Part shown: positions 44,577 to 50,101 of the stretch, piece by piece
How the letters are laid out: every line of letters begins with the position of its first letter
Position numbering within the stretch: the stretch's first letter is position 1
NCBI GenBank assembly: GCA_021785175.1
Contig: JAJYGH010000009.1
Location: 1 to 50,101 of the forward strand
Origin: Chloroflexota bacterium
Lineage (GTDB): Bacteria; Chloroflexota; Limnocylindria; Limnocylindrales; CSP1-4
Length of the DNA stretch: 50,101 bases
Direction of reading: 5' to 3'
The notes under the pieces: model-generated
Seen by the model: only the letters and a program-made list of their open reading frames with translations
Databases searched by the model: none
What the model was told of the DNA's origin: nothing
Program-made: the position numbers and the translations under genes

Positions 44577-44693
44577 GAAATCGTCGGCTCTGCGTCGGGC
44601 CCGCGAGCGGCGTGAGCATCCAGCGTCACGGACGCGCGGAGATCGCGGGCACGCGATGGAGCCGCGGCCCACTGAGCGCGAGACGGGTCGTGA

Positions 44694-46499
44694 TCAGCCG
44701 CGGATGGGGATCGGGGGCACTCCGGTCGCAGCCCTCGCTGCCGGATCCGTGACCGCGCCGCGGCTCGCCGACGAGACGAGCGCGGCGTACTTGGCGAAGA
44801 CCCCGCCGGTGTAGCGCGGGGCGGGCGGAGTCCAGGCCGCGCGACGCCGTTCCAGCTCGTCCTCGGGCACGTCGAGGTCCAGCGCGTGCCGGTCGACATC
44901 GATGACGATCGGGTCGCCCTCGCGGACGAGCGCGATCGGGCCGCCCAGCGCCGCCTCGGGCGCCACGTGCCCGATCATGAGCCCGTGCGTCGCGCCGCTG
45001 AACCGCCCGTCGGTGAGCAGCGCGATCGAGTCACCGAGTCCCTCGCCGACCAGTGCCGCGGTCACGTGCAGCATCTCGCGCATGCCGGGGCCCCCGGCCG
45101 GCCCCTCGTAGCGGATCACGACGCAGTCACCGGGCCCGATCTCGTGGGCCTTCACCGCCGCCCAGCACGCGTCCTCGGAGTCGTACACGCGCGCCGGGCC
45201 GCGGAACTGGCGCCGCTCGTGGCCGGCGAGCTTGATCACGCTTCCCTCCGGCGAGAGCGAGCCGTGCAGGATCGTGAGGCCGCCGCGCTCCATGAGCGGG
45301 CGGTCGATCGGGCGCACGACCTCCTGGCCGGGCGTCTCGACGACGTCCGCCGCGATCTCGGCGATCGTCCGTCCGTCGACGGTCCGCGCCTCCCCGTGCA
45401 GCAGTCCGCGCTTGAGGAGCTCGCGCATGACGAGCGCGACGCCGCCGGCGCGGTAGATGTCGTACGCGACGAAGCGACCGCCGGGCACCAGGTCGGCCAG
45501 GATCGGCGTGCGGTCCGCGATCTCGCCGAACTCGTCGATGCTGACCGGGATCCCGAACTCGTGCGCGATCGCGAGCAGGTGCAGCACGCCGTTGGTCGAC
45601 CCGCCGGTCGCCGCGACCGACGCGATCGCGTTCTCGAGCGCCGCACGCGTGACGATCGAGCTCGGCCGGGTGTCCTCCCGCACGAGCTTCACCGCCAGCT
45701 CGCCGGTCCTCCGAGCCGCTTCGAGCTTCTCGGGGAACGGCGCGGGGATGCCGTTCAGGCCGCCGGGCGAGATGCCGAGGAACTCGAGCGCGGTGCTCAT
45801 CGTGTTGGCCGTGAACTGCCCGCCGCACGCTCCCGCGCCCGGGCAGGCCACGTTCTCGAGCTCCCAGAGGTCGCGACCGCTCATCGTGCCGGCCTCGTAC
45901 GCGCCGACCGCCTCGAACACTGACTGGACGGTGACGTCGCGGCCGCGGAAGCTGCCCGGAAGGATCGTGCCGTTGTAGAGGACGACGCCCGGGATGTCGA
46001 GCCGGCCGAGAGCCATGACCGCGGCCGGGATCGTCTTGTCGCACCCGACCAGGCAGACGAGGCCGTCGAAGAGATGCCCACGGGCGACGAGCTCGATCGA
46101 GTCCGCGATGACTTCGCGGCTGACGAGGCTGGCCTTCATGCCCTCGGTGCCCATCGAGACGCCGTCGCTGATCGCGATCGTGTCGAACTCCATCGGCGTC
46201 CCGCCGGCCGCCCGGATGCCGGCCTTCACCTGCTCGGCCAGCTCGCGCTGGTTCCAGTTGCACGGCATCGTCTCGATCCACGTCGTTGCGACGCCGATCA
46301 GCGGCCGGGCGAGGTCCTCGTCGGTGAAGCCGATCGCCTTGAGCATGGCGCGCGCGGGGGCGCGGTCGGGGCCGTCCGTGAGCGCGGCCGAGTGGCGCTT
46401 GGCGGGGTCGGTCGGGAGGTCGTAGGGGAGGGCCGGCCCTGGGCTGTCAGGGCGGCGCTCGTCGTCAGGCTCGTTCGTCGACAGCGGCTGGTGGGGCAT
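44694..46499 (-). CDS. ilvD: Dihydroxy-acid dehydratase
   Basis: 601 residues, slightly longer than usual because of a ~45-residue N-terminal extension. It dehydrates dihydroxyacids in valine, isoleucine and leucine synthesis. Fe-S ligands are visible in [26 protein letters not shown] and [25 protein letters not shown]. The family marks [40 protein letters not shown] and [30 protein letters not shown] are intact. ATG 46499 has GAGGAGG upstream, and TACAAT at 46525-46530 is a good -10 box with a short leader. The gene stands alone with no other branched-chain genes near. An 11-copy tandem array begins ~75 bp upstream of its promoter. Confidence 0.95.
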   Translation of the reverse strand: MPHQPLSTNEPDDERRPDSPGPALPYDLPTDPAKRHSAALTDGPDRAPARAMLKAIGFTDEDLARPLIGVATTWIETMPCNWNQRELAEQVKAGIRAAGGTPMEFDTIAISDGVSMGTEGMKASLVSREVIADSIELVARGHLFDGLVCLVGCDKTIPAAVMALGRLDIPGVVLYNGTILPGSFRGRDVTVQSVFEAVGAYEAGTMSGRDLWELENVACPGAGACGGQFTANTMSTALEFLGISPGGLNGIPAPFPEKLEAARRTGELAVKLVREDTRPSSIVTRAALENAIASVAATGGSTNGVLHLLAIAHEFGIPVSIDEFGEIADRTPILADLVPGGRFVAYDIYRAGGVALVMRELLKRGLLHGEARTVDGRTIAEIAADVVETPGQEVVRPIDRPLMERGGLTILHGSLSPEGSVIKLAGHERRQFRGPARVYDSEDACWAAVKAHEIGPGDCVVIRYEGPAGGPGMREMLHVTAALVGEGLGDSIALLTDGRFSGATHGLMIGHVAPEAALGGPIALVREGDPIVIDVDRHALDLDVPEDELERRRAAWTPPAPRYTGGVFAKYAALVSSASRGAVTDPAARAATGVPPIPIRG

Positions 46500-46524
46500 G
46501 GTTCCTCCTCGGATCGTCCCGACC

Positions 46525-46530
46525 ATTGTA
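46525..46530 (-). promoter_or_regulatory. -10 box TACAAT upstream of ilvD
   Basis: TACAAT on the minus strand lies 25 nt before the ATG, leaving a short leader that contains GAGGAGG. Unlike the leaderless set, this gene has room for a ribosome binding site. Confidence 0.5.
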
Positions 46531-46603
46531 TGGAGGTTGCCCGTCGGCCTCGTGGCCGCGAATCGGCAGGAGTCCTGACTGGCGCGCGGGCGCGGCGTTT
46601 GCC

Positions 46604-46820
46604 CGCCCACGCTCGCCGTCAACCGCCCACGCTCGCCGTCAACCGCCCACGCTCGCCGTCAACCGCCCACGCTCGCCGTCAACCGCCCACGCTCGCCGTC
46701 AACCGCCCACGCTCGCCGTCAACCGCCCACGCTCGCCGTCAACCGCCCACGCTCGCCGTCAACCGCCCACGCTCGCCGTCAACCGCCCACGCTCGCCGTC
46801 AACCGCCCACGCTCGCCGTC
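46604..46820. repeat. Eleven perfect 20-bp tandem repeats (minisatellite)
   Basis: The unit CGCCCACGCTCGCCGTCAAC repeats exactly from 46604, ten full copies and an eleventh of 17 bp, with no sequence change and no spacers. Because 20 is not a multiple of 3, a coding reading would cycle through frames; no gene is supported here. It lies in the 504-bp gap (46500-47003) between ilvD and the HTH-nuclease gene. The remainder of that gap holds the ilvD promoter and two palindromes. Confidence 0.97.
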
Positions 46821-46830
46821 AGTGTCGCGT

Positions 46831-46845
46831 ACCACTCTCCGTGGT
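46831..46845. promoter_or_regulatory. Palindrome ACCAC-TCTCC-GTGGT (site 1)
   Basis: A 15-bp interrupted palindrome followed by GTTA, 11 bp after the 20-bp array. The same arms and N5 spacing recur at 46881-46895 and 47079-47093. Confidence 0.6.
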
Positions 46846-46880
46846 GTTAGCCGTCGTTCGGGACGCTCTTCGTGTCGTTC

Positions 46881-46895
46881 ACCACGGTGCGTGGT
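46881..46895. promoter_or_regulatory. Palindrome ACCAC-GGTGC-GTGGT (site 2)
   Basis: Exactly 50 bp from site 1 and also followed by GTTA, so sites 1 and 2 share ACCAC-N5-GTGGTGTTA in the same orientation. Confidence 0.6.
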
Positions 46896-47003
46896 GTTAC
46901 GCATGCGGCCGGGCGGGTAAGTGGCCGCGCGGCCCGCAGCCGTGATCGCTGCGATCCGAATCGGCCGTCAGCCGAGCGGCCGCGTGCGCGGCGCCGGCAC
47001 ATG

Positions 47004-47753
47004 TCACCTCGGCACGGCGCCCTGGCTCCTCGGGCCGGCCCGCCTGACGCGTCCGCGACCGACCACGGCGTGCGTACCACCACGGAGGGTGGTGGGCGAC
47101 ACGAGCCACAGGGCGGAGAGCAGGCTCTCGGGCGCGGCAAGCCATGCGCGGAAAGCATCGTTGCGGTCGGGAAGCGCGGCCTCGAAGATCGCGGCGTGCC
47201 TGGCGAGCAGCGTTCGGGTGTGCGTGGTGCGCGGCACGACGACGACGCGGCCCACCTGTCGCGCGCGCCACCCCCGCTCCTCCGCCAGCAGGAGCCGGGC
47301 GAGCCGCACCTTCCGGTCGAGCGTCGCGAGCAGGTCCTGCAGGTCGACGAGTCGCGACTTCGCCTCGACGACGAGCAGTGCGCGATGGTGTGCGTGCCAC
47401 CCGACCACGTCGACGCTGCCGCGTTCTCCGTACCTGGCGAACGACCACTCGACCAGCATCTCCCACCCGGACCTGCGCAGGGTCGCGACCGCCAGGCCGA
47501 CCACACGCGCATGCTGCTCGTCCAGCAGCCGGTCGAGGTCGCCCCCTCGCCACCGCAGCTGCACGTCGAGTGAGGCATCGAGGACCGACGCGACGCGCCT
47601 CGCACTCCCGAGCCCGACCCGTTCGAGCCTCCCGAGCTCCAGTTTCGACACGAACTCCTGGCTCACGCCCGCGGCGCGGGCGACGTCCGCCTGCCGGAGC
47701 CCCCGACGGCTCCTGATCGCCCGCAGTCCGAGGCCCACTCGTGCGTCGTCCAC
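47004..47753 (-). CDS. HTH (XRE-type) domain fused to PD-(D/E)XK nuclease-like domain
   Basis: 249 residues from GTG 47753, chosen because CACGAT ends 6 nt upstream and the HTH starts at once; a GTG at 47792 would add 13 residues. Residues about 8-60 form a Cro/C1-type HTH (LRAIRSRRGLRQADVARAAGVSQEFVSKLELG). Residues about 80-190 carry the nuclease-like signature E102, D115 (GSVDVVGW), E130 and K132 (LLVVEAKSRL), then DLLATLDRKVRLARLL. The family is widespread in Actinomycetota and Chloroflexota as an uncharacterised HTH protein; catalytic activity is inferred from the motif only. The last site of a three-palindrome set (47079-47093) lies inside its 3' coding region, and its 5' region is partly duplicated. 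It could be a regulator with a nuclease-derived domain or a defence factor. Confidence 0.82.
   Translation of the reverse strand: MDDARVGLGLRAIRSRRGLRQADVARAAGVSQEFVSKLELGRLERVGLGSARRVASVLDASLDVQLRWRGGDLDRLLDEQHARVVGLAVATLRRSGWEMLVEWSFARYGERGSVDVVGWHAHHRALLVVEAKSRLVDLQDLLATLDRKVRLARLLLAEERGWRARQVGRVVVVPRTTHTRTLLARHAAIFEAALPDRNDAFRAWLAAPESLLSALWLVSPTTLRGGTHAVVGRGRVRRAGPRSQGAVPR
47079..47093. promoter_or_regulatory. Palindrome ACCAC-GGAGG-GTGGT (site 3), inside the HTH-nuclease gene
   Basis: Read on the minus strand it is ACCAC-CCTCC-GTGGT, one base different from site 1. It encodes part of SPTTLRGG near the C terminus of the protein. Confidence 0.55.
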
Positions 47754-47759
47754 GAGTCG

Positions 47760-47765
47760 ATCGTG
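47760..47765 (-). promoter_or_regulatory. -10-like box CACGAT before the HTH-nuclease gene
   Basis: On the minus strand CACGAT is followed by CGACTC and GTG 47753, a 6-nt gap. Confidence 0.4.
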
Positions 47766-47776
47766 ACCGACCGGCC

Positions 47777-47883
47777 TTCGCGCCGGCTTCACCGCGACTT
47801 CGGTCCGGCTCTGCCGCGGTGAGTTGGAGCGGACCAGGACCCGTTCGCGCCGGCTTCACCGCGACTTCGGTCCGGCTCTGCCG
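47777..47883. repeat. Exact 40-bp direct repeat, period 67 bp, upstream of the HTH-nuclease gene
   Basis: 47777-47816 and 47844-47883 are identical over 40 bp, starting TTCGCGCCGGCTTCACCGCG. The duplication lies just upstream of the gene and would alter its promoter region; each copy contains a GTG that reads MKPAR. Confidence 0.9.
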
Positions 47884-47941
47884 AGATTTCCGCGGCCCGC
47901 TCCCTTGGCTGAGCCGGACCGCCGCTGCCGGAATCCTGGAG

Positions 47942-50011
47942 CTACGCCGCTCCCAGCACGCGCGCGATCAGCCCGCCTGCGCCGATTGCGAGCGCCAGGC
48001 TGCCCGCGGACATCGCGAGCGCCGGCCGCCAGCCGTGCTCGGCACGGAGCGCGGCGAACGTCGCGACGCACGGCACGGACACCGACACGACCACCGCGTA
48101 CGTGAACAGCTGCGCGGGCGACATGAACCTGGCGAGGTTGGCCGCCTGCGGCCCGAACTGGACGACCGCGAGCGACACGAGCAGCTGCAGAGCAAGCTCC
48201 TTGCGGAGGAACGCGAACACGAGTGCGAGCCCGGCCACCGACGGCAGGCCCAGCCAGTTCCGGACGACCGGGTCGGTGAACGTCGCGAGCGGCCACACGA
48301 GGTTGCTCTCGTAGAGGAAGCCGAGCACCAGCGACCCGACGAGCATGAACGGCGCGGCCGCGGTCACGAACGCACGGAACCGGTGCCAGGCCCGCGCGGC
48401 GACGAGGGCGGGCACGGGGCGGCGGAGCGGCGCGAGCTCCAGCACGAGCGGCGGCTGCCGGCCGGGGATCATCGCGTTCGCGGCCAGGCCGCCGCCGAGC
48501 GTGAGCAGCGCGACGACGCCGAACGCCGCGAGGGCGGCACCGGGGCCGACGAACGGCGCGAGCGCCCCGACGATGACCGCCGACCGCGCCGAGCACGGCG
48601 TCAGGGTCGCGAGGAACGAGGCGAGGAGCCGCTCGCGACGCGTGGCCAGGACCCGCGTCCCGTAGATCGCCGGCACGTTGCATCCCGTCGCGGCGATCAG
48701 GGGAATGGCCGCACGGCCGGGCAGCCCGAGGGCGTTGAAGAGCCGGTCCGTGAGGACGGCGGCCGTCGTGAGGTACCCGGAGTCCTCCAGGATCGCGAGC
48801 AGGACGTAGAACGTCAGCACGTACGGGACGCCGACCGAGAGGACGGCGAGGACGCCGCCGTCGAGCGCCCAGAGCAGCGTTCGCGCGAGCACCGGTTGCG
48901 GCACGAGCGCGGGCACGACCGCGGCGAGCACCGGGGACGCGGTCGCCGCCCACGCGGCCGAGAGCGCGGCGGAGAGGAGCCCGCCGATGGCCATCATGAC
49001 GAGCAGCGTTGCGATGACGAGCCCGGCGAACATCGGCAGCCCCGGCCACGCCTGCGTGCTGAGCCGGGCCAGCCGCTCGCCTGCCGTCTCGCGCGCACGC
49101 TCGGCACCTGTCCGCACGCCCCGTCGCCGTTCGACCTGCCCGACCCACTCCCCGGCGACCCGCCACCGGATCGGCTCGAGCGCCTCGGACAGCTCGATCG
49201 TGGCGGCGCCCCTCGGAGACACCAGGCCGCGGTGGAGTGCCGCCCCGGCGCCGCTGAGGTCGAGCGCGGCCGCGCCGAGCGACGTTGCGGCCGCGAGCCG
49301 CCGGCCGGTCCGTTCGAGGTCGAGCTCCAGTGCCGGACCGTAGACCGGTGCCGGGAGCGTCCCGCGCGGAGACGCCGTGTGCGCCCGGAACGCTCGTCGC
49401 TGCTGCGCGCGCCGCACGACGGCCTCGAGCGCCCGGTCGACCCCGATGCCCGTCCGGCCGCTCGTCTCGATGACCGGGGCGACGAGCAGCTGCGACAGGC
49501 GCCCCCGGTCGACCTCGATCCCCTGGCGCGCGGCTTCGTCGGCGAGGTTGGCCGCCACGACGATCGGCAGGCCGAGGTCGCGGCAGGCGAGCGCGAGCGG
49601 CAGGTGACGCGCGAGGTCGGCGGCGTCGGTGACGACGAGGATCGCGTCGGGCGCCGAATCGAGCAGCATCTCCCAGGCGGGGGCGCCGGACGTCGGGCGG
49701 TCGTGAAGGGAGAGCGTTCCCGGCAGGTCCACCACCCACGCGTCCCCCGCGCGGCTCGATACGCGCCGCCATTCCGTCCCGACGGTCGTGCCGGGAGCGT
49801 TCACCGACTCCGCCCACGCGCCGCTGATCCGTGCGAACAGCGTGCTCTTGCCGACGTTCGGGCGCCCGACCAGCGCGACGACTGGGAGCCGGTCCCGGCC
49901 GTCCGCCGACCGGCGATCGCGGGACGCGTCCGCCGACGAGGCGGGGTGACAGCCGCGGTCGGATCGCGACCGCGGCCGCGGCCGCCTCGGGATGCGGCCG
50001 ATCATGCCCAC
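47942..50011 (-). CDS. feoB: Ferrous iron transporter FeoB-like GTPase/permease
   Basis: 689 residues. A cytosolic G domain begins near residue 43: G1 GRPNVGKST (49-57), GTTVGTE, G3 DLPGTLSL, NLADEA and SGRTGIG. Ten or so membrane helices follow with the two Gate motifs: FYVLLAILEDSGYLTTAAVLTDRLFNALGLPGRAAIPLIAATGCNVPAIYGTRVL and FLRKELALQLLVSL, with TPCSARSAVIV between. These identify FeoB. G1 reads GRPNVGKS instead of the usual GNPNSGKT, closer to Era/Der GTPases. About 40 N-terminal residues before the G domain are basic and unconserved, so the true start may be internal (ATG 50005 is also possible). The gene probably follows a partner gene that overlaps it at the right edge. Confidence 0.9.
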   Translation of the reverse strand: MGMIGRIPRRPRPRSRSDRGCHPASSADASRDRRSADGRDRLPVVALVGRPNVGKSTLFARISGAWAESVNAPGTTVGTEWRRVSSRAGDAWVVDLPGTLSLHDRPTSGAPAWEMLLDSAPDAILVVTDAADLARHLPLALACRDLGLPIVVAANLADEAARQGIEVDRGRLSQLLVAPVIETSGRTGIGVDRALEAVVRRAQQRRAFRAHTASPRGTLPAPVYGPALELDLERTGRRLAAATSLGAAALDLSGAGAALHRGLVSPRGAATIELSEALEPIRWRVAGEWVGQVERRRGVRTGAERARETAGERLARLSTQAWPGLPMFAGLVIATLLVMMAIGGLLSAALSAAWAATASPVLAAVVPALVPQPVLARTLLWALDGGVLAVLSVGVPYVLTFYVLLAILEDSGYLTTAAVLTDRLFNALGLPGRAAIPLIAATGCNVPAIYGTRVLATRRERLLASFLATLTPCSARSAVIVGALAPFVGPGAALAAFGVVALLTLGGGLAANAMIPGRQPPLVLELAPLRRPVPALVAARAWHRFRAFVTAAAPFMLVGSLVLGFLYESNLVWPLATFTDPVVRNWLGLPSVAGLALVFAFLRKELALQLLVSLAVVQFGPQAANLARFMSPAQLFTYAVVVSVSVPCVATFAALRAEHGWRPALAMSAGSLALAIGAGGLIARVLGAA

Positions 50012-50101
50012 TCCCGCGCGCCGTCCGCCAGGGCCGCGTCGTCCGTCACGCGCGCACCTTCCGTCAGGTGATCGCCGTCCGCCCGGGGCGGCATGGCCGC
50101 G
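50002..50101 (-). CDS. Partial CDS at right edge, overlapping feoB
   Basis: A minus-strand frame open from base 50101 ends at TGA (complement of 50002-50004), overlapping the possible feoB ATG at 50005. The last ~30 residues read MPPRADGDHLTEGARVTD and end GAREWA; they are acidic and not diagnostic. By position it could be the end of feoA, but the visible tail does not show the FeoA SH3-like fold. Support is the ATGA overlap and frame openness only. Confidence 0.3.
   Translation of the reverse strand, partial: AAMPPRADGDHLTEGARVTDDAALADGAREWA

Noticed and set aside
46604-46820. CRISPR array
   Set aside because: Units are directly adjacent with no spacers and the unit is only 20 bp; no cas gene is present.
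46526-46945. Repeat protein encoded across the 20-bp array
   Set aside because: The frame is open only because the unit lacks stops in all phases; flanks have no ribosome site or family similarity and the 20-bp period shifts the frame each copy.

Overview
This is a single high-GC chromosomal window (roughly 70% G+C by eye, strong G/C at third codon positions) from a free-living bacterium. It has no rRNA, no tRNA that I could recognise, no CRISPR array and no phage or transposase gene. A seven-iron ferredoxin, a ferredoxin-linked 2-oxoacid oxidoreductase, an F420-type PPOX protein, an HTH-nuclease fusion family familiar from Actinomycetota/Chloroflexota, and very short gaps between -10 boxes and start codons suggest a Chloroflexota (Limnocylindria-like) or Actinomycetota lineage. 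That placement is inference and I cannot settle it from the window.

Layout. 1-1.7 kb: a gene running off the left edge, a copper-type operator with a YHS metal-binding protein, a membrane-anchored protein with repeated GRRW motifs, and a 7Fe ferredoxin. 1.9-5.5 kb: a cobalamin-type binding protein, proC and a tyrosine phenol-lyase. 5.6-9.2 kb: a LiaF-like envelope protein, a thioredoxin-fold protein and proline dehydrogenase, with an EamA exporter facing them. 9.3-12.3 kb: a complete ferredoxin/alpha/beta/gamma 2-oxoacid:ferredoxin oxidoreductase operon. 12.4-16.7 kb: a receiver-like/M24 peptidase fusion, two small unknowns, and an ECF sigma factor overlapping an O6-methylguanine-DNA methyltransferase.

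17-27.4 kb: a ferric-reductase-like membrane flavoenzyme plus an exported FMN-binding protein, then a tight operon of HtrA-like protease, MacA-like adaptor with a very long coiled coil, MacB-like ATPase and permease, a small DUF5666-like membrane protein, and an OmpR-type response regulator/histidine kinase pair. An OmpR-type direct repeat lies at the head of this operon, so it is probably an autoregulated envelope-stress or export system. 27.7-30.3 kb: a fused [2Fe-2S]/molybdopterin hydroxylase. 30.5-33.3 kb: a copper P1B ATPase whose 5' region carries the same operator as the YHS gene and whose C terminus carries a degenerate cupredoxin-like domain.

33.4-44.5 kb: a thioesterase, then a minus-strand block fabD, KAS II, MpaB-like oxygenase, KAS II, CapA-like lipoprotein, cysE, cysK, with a MarR regulator divergent from fabD; then divergent PPOX and GNAT genes. 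44.7-50.1 kb: ilvD, an 11-copy 20-bp tandem repeat, three ACCAC-N5-GTGGT palindromes around an HTH/PD-(D/E)XK fusion gene, and feoB.

Two patterns cut across the window. Eleven genes have a -10-like hexamer ending 6-7 nt before the start codon, which predicts leaderless mRNAs for operon-leading genes; internal genes use Shine-Dalgarno sites or ATGA overlaps. Short perfect or near-perfect tandem duplications (12 to 67 bp periods) recur in intergenic and even coding DNA.
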